64,000 nucleotides of DNA. It comes from Sabellastarte sp. h YS-2021. Taxonomy: Eukaryota > Annelida > Polychaeta > Sabellida > Sabellidae. The translations under genes were made by a program, and so were the position numbers. Shown here in pieces: positions 11,130-24,468 of this stretch (position 1 is the first letter of the stretch; the number at the start of each line of letters is the position of its first letter). The notes under the pieces were generated by a model, which was not told the origin of the DNA, searched no databases, and was given only the letters and a program-made list of their open reading frames with translations. The stretch lies in NCBI GenBank assembly GCA_964017235.1, contig OZ024940.1, positions 1,488,001 through 1,552,000 on the forward strand. The letters run 5' to 3'.

Positions 11130-12628
11130 TTCAGCAATATATATGACCAACTTCTGATTTAAAAAACGCTCTCAGGGGTACTTGGTAAATTGTTGCCATC
11201 ACAAGATAGCATACCTTTATAACCCTGATTTAACAGTCATAGCTATCCTATTTTTGTTACTGCCACCCACCCAATGTCCTGCCCAAACTTCAGCATTATA
11301 GATGAACTTTAGACCAACTTGTGATGTCAAAAATGCTCCAGGGGGACATGGGCTGAGTGGTGACATCACAAGGTAGCATGCCTTTATTTCCCAGATGTAA
11401 CGCCCATAACTATCATATTTTTGTTAGTGACACCCACCCAATGTCCTGCCCAAAATTCAGCATTATAGATTGACTTTAGACCGATTTATGATGTCAAATA
11501 TGCTCTGGGGGGACTTAGGCTGAGTGGTTCCATCACAAGGTAGCATGCCTTTATTACTCAGACATAACGTCCATACCTATCCTACTTTGTTAGTGACACC
11601 CACCCAATGTCCTGCCCAAACTTCAGCATTATAGATGAACTTTAGACCAACTTGTGATGTCAAAAATGCTCTGGGGGGACTTGGGCTGAGTGGTTCCATC
11701 ACAAGGTAGCATGCCTTTATTACCCAGACGTAACGTCCATAGCTATCCTACTTTTGTTAGTGACACCCACCCAATGTCCTGCCCAAAATTCAGCATTATA
11801 GATTAACTTTAGACCGATTTATAATGTCAAATATGCTCTGGGGGGACTTGGGCTGAGTGGTTCCATCACAAGGTAGCATGCCTTTATTACCCAGACGTAA
11901 TTTCCATAGCTATCCTATTTTTGTTAGTGACACCCACCCAATGTCCTGCCCAAAATTCAGCATTATAGATTAACTTTAGACCGATTTATGATGTCAAATA
12001 TGCTCTGGGGGGACTTGGGCTGAGTGGTTCCATCACAAGGTAGCATGCCTTTATTACCCAGATGTAACGTCAATAGCTATCCTATTTTTGTTAGTGACAC
12101 CCACCCAATGTCCTGTCAAAAATTCAGCATTATGGATGAAATTCTGACCAATTTCTAATGTAAAATACGCTCTCAGGGGTGCTTGGCTTAATTGGTGCCA
12201 TCATAATTTTGCATGTCTTTATTACGCAGATGCAATGCTGATAACTATCCTATCTTTTGTACATTCCATCCACCCAATGTCCTGCCGAAAATTCAGCATT
12301 ATAGATGAAATTCTGACCAATTTCTGATGTAAAATACGTTCTCAGGGATGCTTGGCTTAATTGGTGTTATCATAATTTTGCATGCCTTTATTACCCAGAT
12401 GTAACGCTTATAAATATCCTATCTTTTGTACATTCCACCCACCCAATGTCCTGCCAAAAATTCAGCATTATAGATGAACTTTTGACTACCTTGTGATCTT
12501 AAATAATCTCTCTCCGGTACTTGGGTTAAGTGGTGCCATCACAACGTAGCATGCCTTTATTTCCCAGATGTAATGCCCATACCTATCCTATTTTTATTAG
12601 TGCCACCCACCAAATTTCCAGCCCATAA
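11130..12628 (+). repeat. 9-mer block (1499 bp)
   Basis: Standard 9-mer order. It shares TAATTTCCATAGC with the 10-mer exactly 1668 bp upstream, so the two are recent relatives over their C runs. Confidence 0.92.
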
Positions 12629-13794
12629 TTCAGCAATATATATGACCAACTTCTGATTTAAAATACGCTCTCAGGGGTACTTGGTAAATTGTTGCCATCA
12701 CAAGATAGCATACCTTTATAACCCTGATGTAACAGTCATAGCTATCCTATTTTTGTTAGTGCCACCCACCCAATGTCCTGCCCAAAATTCAGCATTATAG
12801 ATTAACTTTAGACCGATTTATGATGTCCAATATGCTCTGGGGGGACATGGGCTGAGTGGTTCCATCACAAGGTAGCATGCCTTTTTTACCCAGACGTAAC
12901 ATCCATAGCTATCCTACTTTTGTTAGTGACACCCACCCAATGCCCTGCCCAAAATTCAGCATTATAGATTAACTATAGACCGATTTATGATGTCAAATAT
13001 GCTCTGGGGGGACTTGGGCTGAGTGGTTCCATCACAAGGTAGCATGCCTTTATTACCCAGACATAACATCCATAGCTATCCTACTTTTGTTAGTGACACC
13101 CACCCAATGCCCTGCCCAAAATTCAGCATCATAGATTAACTTTAGACCGATTTATGATGTCAAATAGGCTCTGGGGGGACTTGCGCTGAGTGGTTCCATC
13201 ACAAGGTAGCATGCCTTTGTTACCCAGATGTAACGTCAATAGCTATCCTATTTTTGTTAGTGACACCCACCCAATGTCCTGTCAAAAATTCAGCATTATG
13301 GATGAAATTCTGACCAATTTCTAATGTAAAATACGCTCTCAGGGGTGCTTGGCTTAATTAGTGCCATTGTAATTTTGCATGTCTTTATTACCCAGATATA
13401 ATGCTTATAACTATTCTATTTTTTGTACATTCCATCCACCCAATGTCCTGCCGAAAATTCAGCATTATAGATGAAATTCTGACCAATTTCTGATGTAAAA
13501 TACGTTCTCAGGGATGCTTGGCTTAATTGGTGTCATCATAATTTTGCATGCCTTTATTACCCAGATGTAACGCTTATAACTATACTATCTTTTGTACATT
13601 CCACCCACCCAATGTCCTGCCGAAAATTCAGCATTATAGATGAACTTTTGACTAGCTTGTGATGTTAAATAATCACTCTCCGGTACTTGGGTTAAGTGGT
13701 GCCATCACAACGTAGCATGCCTTTATTTCCCAGATGTAATGCCCATACCTATCCTATTTTTATTAGTGCCACCCACCAAATTTCCAGCCCATAA
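12629..13794 (+). repeat. 7-mer block, type alpha (1166 bp)
   Basis: Alpha markers are all present; the first D has TTAATTAGTGCCATTG as in block 1795, which lies at the -10,834 offset. Confidence 0.92.
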
Positions 13795-15129
13795 TTCAGC
13801 AATATATATGACCAACTTCTGATTTAAAAAACGCTCTCAGGGGTACTTGGTAAATTGTTGCCATCACAAGATAGCATACCTTTATAACCCTGATGTAACA
13901 GTCATAGCTATCCTATTTTTGTTAGTGCCACCCATCCAATGTCCTGCCCAAAATTCAGCATTATAGATTAACTTTAGACCGATTCATGATGTCCAATATG
14001 CTCTGGGGGGACTTGGGCTGAGTGGTTCCATCACAAGGTAGCATGCCTTTTTTACCCAGACGTAACATCCATAGCTATCCTACTTTTGTTAGTGACACCC
14101 ACCCAATGCCCTGCCCAAAATTCAGCATTATAAATTAACTTTAGACCGATTTATGATGTCAAATATGCTCTGGGGGGACTTGGGCTGAGTGGTTCCATCA
14201 CAAGGTAGCATGCCTTTATTACCCAGACGTAACATCCATAGCTATCCTACTTTTGTTAGTGACACCCACCCAATGCCCTGCCCAAAATTCAGCATCATAG
14301 ATTAACTTTAGACCGATTTATGATGTCAAATATGCTCTGGGGGGACTTGGGCTGAGTGGTTCCATCACAAGGTAGCATGCCTTTGTTACCCAGATGTAAC
14401 GTCAATAGCTATCCTATTTTTGTTAGTGACACCCACCCAATGTCCTGTCAAAAATTCAGCATTATGGATGAAATTCTGACCAATTTCTAATGTAAAATAC
14501 GCTCTCAGGGGTGCTTCGCTTAATTGGTGCCATCTTAATTTTGCATGTCTTTATTACCCAGATGTAATGCTTATAACTATCCTATCTTGTGTACATTCCA
14601 TCCACCCAATGTCCTGCCGAAAATTCAGCATTATAGATGAAATTCTGACCAATTTCTGATGTAAAATACATTCTCAGGGATGCTTGGCTTAATTGGTGTC
14701 ATCATAATTTTGCATGCCTTTATTACCCAGATGTAATCCTTATAACTATCCTATCTTGTGTACATTCCATCCACCCAATGTCCTGCCGAAAATTCAGCAT
14801 TATAGATGAAATTCTGACCAATTTCTGATGTAAAATACATTCTCAGGGATGCTTGGCTTAATTGGTGTCATCATAATTTTGCATGCCTTTATTACCCAGA
14901 TGTAACGCTTATAACTATACTATCTTTTGTACATTCCACCCACCCAATGTCCTGCCGAAAATTCAGCATTATAGATGAACTTTTGACTAGCTTGTGATGT
15001 TAAATAATCACTCTCCGGTACTTGGGTTAAGTAGTGCCATCACAACGTAGCATGCCTTTATTTCCCAGATGTAATGCCCATACCTATCCTATTTTTATTA
15101 GTGCCACCCACCAAATTTCCAGCCCATAA
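13795..15129 (+). repeat. 8-mer block (1335 bp)
   Basis: Three D monomers and GCTTCGCTTAATT in the first D (TTCG at 14515). It closes the intact 4000-bp unit 11130-15129. Confidence 0.92.
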
Positions 15130-16628
15130 TTCAGCAATATATATGACCAACTTCTGATTTAAAAAACGCTCTCAGGGGTACTTGGTAAATTGTTGCCATC
15201 ACAAGATAGCATACCTTTATAACCCTGATTTAACAGTCATAGCTATCCTATTTTTGTTACTGCCACCCACCCAATGTCCTGCCCAAACTTCAGCATTATA
15301 GATGAACTTTAGACCAACTTGTGATGTCAAAAATGCTCCAGGGGGACATGGGCTGAGTGGTGACATCACAAGGTAGCATGCCTTTATTTCCCAGATGTAA
15401 CGCCCATAACTATCATATTTTTGTTAGTGACACCCACCCAATGTCCTGCCCAAAATTCAGCATTATAGATTGACTTTAGACCGATTTATGATGTCAAATA
15501 TGCTCTGGGGGGACTTGGGCTGAGTGGTTCCATCACAAGGTAGCATGCCTTTATTACTCAGACATAACGTCCATACCTATCCTACTTTGTTAGTGACACC
15601 CACCCAATGTCCTGCCCAAACTTCAGCATTATAGATGAACTTTAGACCAACTTGTGATGTCAAAAATGCTCTGGGGGGACTTGGGCTGAGTGGTTCCATC
15701 ACAAGGTAGCATGCCTTTATTACCCAGACGTAACGTCCATAGCTATCCTACTTTTGTTAGTGACACCCACCCAATGTCCTGCCCAAAATTCAGCATTATA
15801 GATTAACTTTAGACCGATTTATAATGTCAAATATGCTCTGGGGGGACTTGGGCTGAGTGGTTCCATCACAAGGTAGCATGCCTTTATTACCCAGACGTAA
15901 TGTCCATAGCTATCCTATTTTTGTTAGTGACACCCACCCAATGTCCTGCCCAAAATTCAGCATTATAGATTAACTTTAGACCGATTTATGATGTCAAATA
16001 TGCTCTGGGGGGACTTGGGCTGAGTGGTTCCATCACAAGGTAGCATGCCTTTATTACCCAGATGTAACGTCAATAGCTATCCTATTTTTGTTAGTGACAC
16101 CCACCCAATGTCCTGTCAAAAATTCAGCATTATGGATGAAATTCTGACCAATTTCTAATGTAAAATACGCTCTCAGGGGTGCTTGGCTTAATTGGTGCCA
16201 TCATAATTTTGCATGTCTTTATTACGCAGATGCAATGCTTATAACTATCCTATCTTTTGTACATTCCATCCACCCAATGTCCTGCCGAAAATTCAGCATT
16301 ATAGATGAAATTCTGACCAATTTCTGATGTAAAATACGTTCTCAGGGATGCTTGGCTTAATTGGTGTTATCATAATTTTGCATGCCTTTATTACCCAGAT
16401 GTAACGCTTATAAATATCCTATCTTTTGTACATTCCACCCACCCAATGTCCTGCCAAAAATTCAGCATTATAGATGAACTTTTGACTACCTTGTGATGTT
16501 AAATAATCTCTCTCCGGTACTTGGGTTAAGTGGTGCCATCACAACATAGCATGCCTTTATTTCCCAGATGTAATGCCCATACCTATCCTATTTTTATTAG
16601 TGCCACCCACCAAATTTCCAGCCCATAA
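15130..16628 (+). repeat. 9-mer block (1499 bp)
   Basis: Standard order, with GGACTTGGGC in the 166-bp C as in the 9-mer at 4296. A has the private variant CACAACATAGC near 16541. Confidence 0.92.
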
Positions 16629-17794
16629 TTCAGCAATATATATGACCAACTTCTGATTTAAAATACGCTCTCAGGGGTACTTGGTAAATTGTTGCCATCA
16701 CAAGATAGCATACCTTTATAACCCTGATGTAACAGTCATAGCTATCCTATTTTTGTTAGTGCCACCCACCCAATGTCCTGCCCAAAATTCAGCATTATAG
16801 ATTAACTTTAGACCGATTTATGATGTCCAATATGCTCTGGGGGGACATGGGCTGAGTGGTTCCATCACAAGGTAGCATGCCTTTTTTACCCAGACGTAAC
16901 ATCCATAGCTATCCTACTTTTGTTAGTGACACCCACCCAATGCCCTGCCCAAAATTAAGCATTATAGATTAACTATAGACCGATTTATGATGTCAAATAT
17001 GCTCTGGGGGGACTTGGGCTGAGTGGTTCCATCACAAGGTAGCATGCCTTTATTACCCAGACATAACATCCATAGCTATCCTACTTTTGTTAGTGACACC
17101 CACCCAATGCCCTGCCCAAAATTCAGCATCATAGATTAACTTTAGACCGATTTATGATGTCAAATAGGCTCTGGGGGGACTTGCGCTGAGTGGTTCCATC
17201 ACAAGGTAGCATGCCTTTGTTACCCAGATGTAACGTCAATAGCTATCCTATTTTTGTTAGTGACACCCACCCAATGTCCTGTCAAAAATTCAGCATTATG
17301 GATGAAATTCTGACCAATTTCTAATGTAAAATACGCTCTCAGGGGTGCTTGGCTTAATTGGTGCCATTGTAATTTTGCATGTCTTTATTACCCAGATATA
17401 ATGCTTATAACTATTCTATTTTTTGTACATTCCATCCACCCAATGTCCTGCCGAAAATTCAGCATTATAGATGAAATTCTGACCAATTTCTGATGTAAAA
17501 TACGTTCTCAGGGATGCTTGGCTTAATTGGTGTCATCATAATTTTGCATGCCTTTATTACCCAGATGTAACGCTTATAACTATACTATCTTTTGTACATT
17601 CCACCCACCCAATGTCCTGCCGAAAATTCAGCATTATAGATGAACTTTTGACTAGCTTGTGATGTTAAATAATCACTCTCCGGTACTTGGGTTAAGTGGT
17701 GCCATCACAACGTAGCATGCCTTTATTTCCCAGATGTAATGCCCATACCTATCCTATTTTTATTAGTGCCACCCACCAAATTTCCAGCCCATAA
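16629..17794 (+). repeat. 7-mer block, type alpha (1166 bp)
   Basis: Alpha markers are present. The second C, starting at 16955, has TTAAGC in place of the otherwise constant TTCAGC monomer start. Confidence 0.92.
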
Positions 17795-19802
17795 TTCAGC
17801 AATATATATGACCAACTTCTGATTTAAAAAACGCTCTCAGGGGTACTTGGTAAATTGTTGCCATCACAAGATAGCATACCTTTATAACCCTGATGTAACA
17901 GTCATAGCTATCCTATTTTTGTTAGTGCCACCCATCCAATGTCCTGCCCAAAATTCAGCATTATAGATTAACTTTAGACCGATTCATGATGTCCAATATG
18001 CTCTGGGGGGACTTGGGCTGAGTGGTTCCATCACAAGGTAGCATGCCTTTTTTACCCAGACGTAACATCCATAGCTATCCTACTTTTGTTAGTGACACCC
18101 ACCCAATGCCCTGCCCAAAATTCAGCATTATAAATTAACTTTAGACCAATTTATGATGTCAAATATGCTCTGGGGGGACTTGGGCTGAGTGGTTCCATCA
18201 CAAGGTAGCATGCCTTTATTACCCAGACGTAACATCCATAGCTATCCTACTTTTGTTAGTGACACCCACCCAATGCCCTGCCCAAAATTCAGCATCATAG
18301 ATTAACTTTAGACCGATTTATGATGTCAAATAGGCTCTGGGGGGACTTGGGCTGAGTGGTTCCATCACAAGGTAGCATGCCTTTGTTACCCAGATGTAAC
18401 GTCAATAGCTATCCTATTTTTGTTAGTGACACCCACCCAATGTCCTGTCAAAAATTCAGCATTATGGATGAAATTCTGACCAATTTCTAATGTAAAATAC
18501 GCTCTCAGGGGTGCTTGGCTTAATTAGTGCCATTGTAATTTTGCATGTCTTTATTACCCAGATATAATGCTTATAACTATTCTATTTTTTGTACATTCCA
18601 TCCACCCAATGTCCTGCCGAAAATTCAGCATTATAGATGAAATTCTGACCAATTTCTGATGTAAAATACGTTCTCAGGGATGCTTGGCTTAATTGGTGTC
18701 ATCATAATTTTGCATGCCTTTATTACCCAGATGTAACGCTTATAACTATACTATCTTTTGTACATTCCACCCACCCAATGTCCTGCCGAAAATTCAGCAT
18801 TATAGATGAACTTTTGACTAGCTTGTGATGTTAAATAATCACTCTCCGGTACTTGGGTTAAGTGGTTCCATCACAAGGTAGCATGCCTTTATTACCCAGA
18901 CGTAACATCCATAGCTATCCTACTTTTGTTAGTGACACCCACCGAATGCCCTGCCCAAAATTCAGCATCATAGATTAACTTTAGACCGATTTATGATGTC
19001 AAATATGCTCTGGAGGGACTTGGGCTGAGTGGTTCCATCACAAGGTAGCATGCCTTTGTTACCCAGATGTAACGTCAATAGCTATCCTATTTTTGTTAGT
19101 GACACCCACCCAATGTCCTGTCAAAAATTCAGCATTATGGATGAAATTCTGACCAATTTCTAATGTAAAATACGCTCTCAGGGGTGCTTCGCTTAATTGG
19201 TGCCATCTTAATTTTGCATGTCTTTATTACCCAGATGTAATGCTTATAACTATCCTATCTTGTGTACATTCCATCCACCCAATGTCCTGCCGAAAATTCA
19301 GCATTATAGATGAAATTCTGACCAATTTCTGATGTAAAATACATTCTCAGGGATGCTTGGCTTAATTGGTGTCATCATAATTTTGCATGCCTTTATTACC
19401 CAGATGTAATCCTTATAACTATCCTATCTTGTGTACATTCCATCCACCCAATGTCCTGCCGAAAATTCAGCATTATAGATGAAATTCTGACCAATTTCTG
19501 ATGTAAAATACATTCTCAGGGATGCTTGGCTTAATTGGTGTCATCATAATTTTGCATGCCTTTATTACCCAGATGTAACGCTTATAACTATACTATCTTT
19601 TGTACATTCCACCCACCCAATGTCCTGCCGAAAATTCAGCATTATAGATGAACTTTTGACTAGCTTGTGATGTTAAATAATCACTCTCCGGTACTTGGGT
19701 TAAGTGGTGCCATCACAACGTAGCATGCCTTTATTTCCCAGATGTAATGCCCATACCTATCCTATTTTTATTAGTGCCACCCACCAAATTTCCAGCCCAT
19801 AA
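17795..19802 (+). repeat. 12-mer block (2008 bp), fused 7-mer and 8-mer
   Basis: Monomers: B 17795-17953, C 17954-18120, C 18121-18287, C 18288-18454, D 18455-18623, D 18624-18792, hybrid A/C 18793-18960, C 18961-19127, D 19128-19296, D 19297-19465, D 19466-19634, A 19635-19802. A 7-mer followed by an 8-mer would be 2501 bp; 493 bp (one B and two C) is missing. Confidence 0.9.
18793..18960 (+). repeat. Hybrid A/C monomer at a deletion junction
   Basis: The left part is class A (GACTAGCTTGTG, CTCCGGTACTTGGGTTA) and the right part is class C (TTCCATCACAAGG, GACGTAACATCC). The switch falls in the shared AGTGGT at 18861-18866, so the join preserved monomer register. The end reads CACCGAATG, which also breaks the G-quadruplex motif. 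Confidence 0.9.
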
Positions 19803-20801
19803 TTCAGCAATATATATGACCAACTTCTGATTTAAAAAACGCTCTCAGGGGTACTTGGTAAATTGTTGCCATCACAAGATAGCATACCTTTATAACCCTG
19901 ATGTAACAGTCATAGCTATCCTATTTTTGTTAGTGCCACCCACCCAATGTCCTGCCCAAAATTCAGCATTATAGATTAACTTTAGACCGATTTATGATGT
20001 CCAATATGCTCTGGGGGGACTTGGGCTGAGTGGTTCCATCACAAGGTAGCATGCCTTTATTACCCAGACGTAATGTCCATAGCTATCCTATTTTTGTTAG
20101 TGACACCCACCCAATGTCCTGCCCAAAATTCAGCATTATAGATTAACTTTAGACCGATTTATGATGTCAAATATGCTCTGGGGGGACTTGGGCTGAGTGG
20201 TTCCATCACAAAGTAGCATGCCTTTATTACCCAGATGTAACGTCAATAGCTATCCTATTTTTGTTAGTGACACCCACCCAATGTCCTGTCAAAAATTCAG
20301 CATTATGGATGAAATTCTGACCAATTTCTAATGTAAAATACGCTCTCAGGGGTGCTTGGCTTAATTGGTGCCATCATAATTTTGCATGTCTTTATTACCC
20401 AGATGCAATGCTTATAACTATCCTATCTTTTGTACATTCCATCCACCCAATGTCCTGCCGAAAATTCAGCATTATAGATGAAATTCTGACCAATTTCTGA
20501 TGTAAAATACGTTCTCAGGGATGCTTGGCTTAATTGGTGTTATCATAATTTTGCATGCCTTTATTACCCAGATGTAACGCTTATAAATATCCTATCTTTT
20601 GTACATTCCACCCACCCAATGTCCTGCCAAAAATTCAGCATTATAGATGAACTTTTGACTACCTTGTGATGTTAAATAATCTCTCTCCGGTACTTGGGTT
20701 AAGTGGTGCCATCACAACGTAGCATGCCTTTATTTCCCAGATGTAATGCCCATACCTATCCTATTTTTATTAGTGCCACCCACCAAATTTCCAGCCCATA
20801 A
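19803..20801 (+). repeat. 6-mer block (999 bp)
   Basis: Monomers: B 19803-19961, C 19962-20128, C 20129-20295, D 20296-20464, D 20465-20633, A 20634-20801. The first C is a hybrid: GATGTCCAAT as in 7/8-mers, then CAGACGTAATGTCC as in the fourth C of 9-mers. The crossover lies within 20003-20058. Relative to a 9-mer, 500 bp is missing. The tail (TGTTATCAT, ATAAATATCC) is 9-mer type. Confidence 0.9.
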
Positions 20802-21967
20802 TTCAGCAATATATATGACCAACTTCTGATTTAAAATACGCTCTCAGGGGTACTTGGTAAATTGTTGCCATCACAAGATAGCATACCTTTATAACCCTGA
20901 TGTAACAGTCATAGCTATCCTATTTTTGTTAGTGCCACCCACCCAATGTCCTGCCCAAAATTCAGCATTATAGATTAACTTTAGACCGATTTATGATGTC
21001 CAATATGCTCTGGGGGGACATGGGCTGAGTGGTTCCATCACAAGGTAGCATGCCTTTTTTACCCAGACGTAACATCCATAGCTATCCTACTTTTGTTAGT
21101 GACACCCAGCCAATGCCCTGCCCAAAATTCAGCATTATAGATTAACTATAGACCGATTTATGATGTCAAATATGCTCTGGGGGGACTTGGGCTGAGTGGT
21201 TCCATCACAAGGTAGCATGCCTTTATTACCCTGACATAACATCCATAGCTATCCTACTTTTGTTAGTGACACCCACCCAATGCCCTGCCCAAAATTCAGC
21301 ATCATAGATTAACTTTAGACCGATTTATGATGTCAAATATGCTCTGGGGGGACTTGCGCTGAGTGGTTCCATCACAAGGTAGCATGCCTTTGTTACCCAG
21401 ATGTAACGTCAATAGCTATCCTATTTTTGTTAGTGACACCCACCCAATGTCCTGTCAAAAATTCAGCATTATGGATGAAATTCTGACCAATTTCTAATGT
21501 AAAATACGCTCTCAGGGGTGCTTGGCTTAATTGGTGCCATTGTAATTTTGCATGTCTTTATTACCCAGATATAATGCTTATAACTATTCTATTTTTTGTA
21601 CATTCCATCCACCCAATGTCCTGCCGAAAATTCAGCATTATAGATGAAATTCTGACCAATTTCTGATGTAAAATACGTTCTCAGGGATGCTTGGCTTAAT
21701 TGGTGTCATCATAATTTTGCATGCCTTTATTACCCAGATGTAACGCTTATAACTATACTATCTTTTGTACATTCCACCCACCCAATGTCCTGCCGAAAAT
21801 TCAGCATTATAGATGAACTTTTGACTAGCTTGTGATGTTAAATAATCACTCTCCGGTACTTGTGTTAAGTGGTGCCATCACCACGTAGCATGCCTTTATT
21901 TCCCAGATGTAATGTCCATACCTATCCTATTTTTATTAGTGCCACCCACCAAATTTCCAGCCCATAA
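20802..21967 (+). repeat. 7-mer block, type alpha (1166 bp)
   Basis: Alpha type with private changes: CCCAGCCAATG near 21107 (breaks the G-quadruplex motif of the first C), CCCTGACATAAC near 21230, and CAAATATGC before ACTTGCGC. A carries ACTTGTGTTAAG and CACCACG, shared with blocks 30634 and 39304. Confidence 0.91.
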
Positions 21968-23302
21968 TTCAGCAATATATATGACCAACTTCTGATTTAA
22001 AAAACGCTCTCAGGGGTACTTGGTAAATTGTTGCCATCACAAGATAGCATACCTTTATAACCCTGATGTAACAGTCATAGCTATCCTATTTTTGTTAGTG
22101 CCACCCATCCAATGTCCTGCCCAAAATTCAGCATTATAGATTAACTTTAGACCGATTCTTGATGTCCAATATGCTCTGGGGGGACTTGGGCTGAGTGGTT
22201 CCATCACAAGGTAGCATGCCTTTTTTACCCAGACGTAACATCCATAGCTATCCTACTTTTGTTAGTGACACCCACCCAATGCCCTGCCCAAAATTCAGCA
22301 TTATAAATTAACTTTAGACCGATTTATGATGTCAAATATACTCTGGGGGGACTTGGGCTGAGTGGTTCCATCACAAGGTAGCATGCCTTTATTACCCAGA
22401 CGTAACATCCATAGCTATCCTACTTTTGTTAGTGACACCCACCCAATGCCCTGCCCAAAATTCAGCATCATAGATTAACTTTAGACCGATTTATGATGTC
22501 AAATATGCTCTGGGGGGACTTGGGCTGAGTGGTTCCATCACAAGGTAGCATGCCTTTGTTACCCAGATGTAACGTCAATAGCTATCCTATTTTTGTTAGT
22601 GACACCCACCCAATGTCCTGTCAAAAATTCAGCATTATGGATGAAATTCTGACCAATTTCTAATGTAAAATACGCTCTCAGGGGTGCTTCGCTTAATTGG
22701 TGCCATCTTAATTTTGCATGTCTTTATTACCCAGATGTAATGCTTATAACTATCCTATCTTGTGTACATTCCATCCACCCAATGTCCTGCCGAAAATTCA
22801 GCATTATAGATGAAATTCTGACCAATTTCTGATGTAAAATACATTCTCAGGGATGCTTGGCTTAATTGGTGTCATCATAATTTTGCATGCCTTTATTACC
22901 CAGATGTAATCCTTATAACTATCCTATCTTGTGTACATTCCATCCACCCAATGTCCTGCCGAAAATTCAGCATTATAGATGAAATTCTGACCAATTTCTG
23001 ATGTAAAATACATTCTCAGGGATGCTTGGCTTAATTGGTGTCATCATAATTTTGCATGCCTTTATTACCCAGATGTAACGCTTATAACTATACTATCTTT
23101 TGTACATTCCACCCACCCAATGTCCTGCCGAAAATTCAGCATTATAGATGAACTTTTGACTAGCTTGTGATGTTAAATAATCACTCTCCGGTACTTGGGT
23201 TAAGTGGTGCCATCACAACGTAGCATGCCTTTATTTCCCAGATGTAATGCCCATACCTATCCTATTTTTATTAGTGCCACCCACCAAATTTCCAGCCCAT
23301 AA
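21968..23302 (+). repeat. 8-mer block (1335 bp)
   Basis: Three D monomers, TTCG at 22688. It carries GATTCTTGATGTCC in the first C and ATATACTCTGG in the second, both shared with the 8-mers at 31800 and 40470. Confidence 0.92.
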
Positions 23303-24468
23303 TTCAGCAATATATATGACCAACTTCTGATTTAAAAAACGCTCTCAGGGGTACTTGGTAAATTGTTGCCATCACAAGATAGCATACCTTTATAACCCTG
23401 ATGTAACAGTCATAGCTATCCTATTTTTGTTAGTGCCACCCACCCAATGTCCTGCCCAAAATTCAGCATTATAGATTAACTTTAGACCGATTTATGATGT
23501 CCAATATGCTCTGGGGGGACTTGGGCTGAGTGGTTCCATCACAAGGTAGCATGCCTTTTTTACCCAGACGTAACATCCATAGCTATCCTACTTTTGTTAG
23601 TGACACCCACCCAATGCCCTGCCCAAAATTCAGCATCATAGATTAACTTTAGACCGATTTATGATGTCAAATATGCTCTGGGGGGACTTGGGCTGAGTGG
23701 TTCCATCACAAGGTAGCATGCCTTTTTTACCCAGACGTAACATCCATAGCTATCCTACTTTTGTTAGTGACACCCACCCAATGCCCTGCCCAAAATTCAG
23801 CATCATAGATTAACTTTAGACCGATTTATGATGTCAAATATGCTCTGGGGGGACTTGGGCTGAGTGGTTCCATCACAAGGTAGCATGCCTTTGTTACCCA
23901 GATGTAACGTCAATAGCTATCCTTTTTTTGTTAGTGACACCCACCCAATGTCCTGTCAAAAATTCAGCATTATGGATGAAATTCTGACCAATTTCTAATG
24001 TAAAATACGCTCTCAGGGGTGCTTCGCTTAATTGGTGCCATCGTAATTTTGCATGTCTTTATTACCCAGATGTAATGCTTATAACTATCCTATCTTGTGT
24101 ACATTCCATCCACCCAATGTCCTGCCGAAAATTCAGCATTATAGATGAAATTCTGACCAATTTCTGATGTAAAATACGTTCTCAGTGATGCTTGGCTTAA
24201 TTGGTGTCATCATAATTTTGCATGCCTTTATTACCCAGATGTAACGCTTATAACTATACTATCTTTTGTACATTCCACCCACCCAATGTCCTGCCGAAAA
24301 TTCAGCATTATAGATGAACTTTTTACTAGCTTGTGATGTTAAATAATCTCTCTCTGGTACTTGGGTTAAGTAGTGCCATCACAACGTAGCATGCCTTTAT
24401 TTCCCAGATGTAACGCCCATAGCTATCCTATTTTTATTAGTGCCACCCACCAAATTTCCAGCCCATAA
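23303..24468 (+). repeat. 7-mer block, type gamma (1166 bp)
   Basis: Type gamma has ATCATAGATT in both the second and third C, CCTTTTTTTG in the third C (near 23921), TTCG in the first D (24023), CATCGTAATTTTG, and TTCTCAGTGATGC in the second D. A ends with CGCCCATAGC and has the private CTTTTTACTAGC near 24319. Confidence 0.91.

Larger units (their letters stand above)
11130..15129 (+). repeat. 24-mer higher-order unit, 4000 bp, intact second copy
   Basis: This repeats the 9+7+8 order of 296-4295 at an offset of 10,834 bp, with blocks at 11130, 12629 and 13795. It differs from copy 1 by scattered substitutions such as TAATTTCC for TAATGTCC near 11899, GATCTT for GATGTT near 12497, and GCTGATAAC near 12238. 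Confidence 0.93.
11130..19802 (+). repeat. Super-unit, copy 2, with a 493-bp internal deletion
   Basis: It is made of 9-7-8 (11130-15129) and then 9-7-12 (15130-19802). The second part corresponds to 4296-9461 (5166 bp) but measures 4673 bp; the missing 493 bp is B plus two C monomers, lost at the hybrid monomer 18793-18960. No 10-mer follows. Confidence 0.88.
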
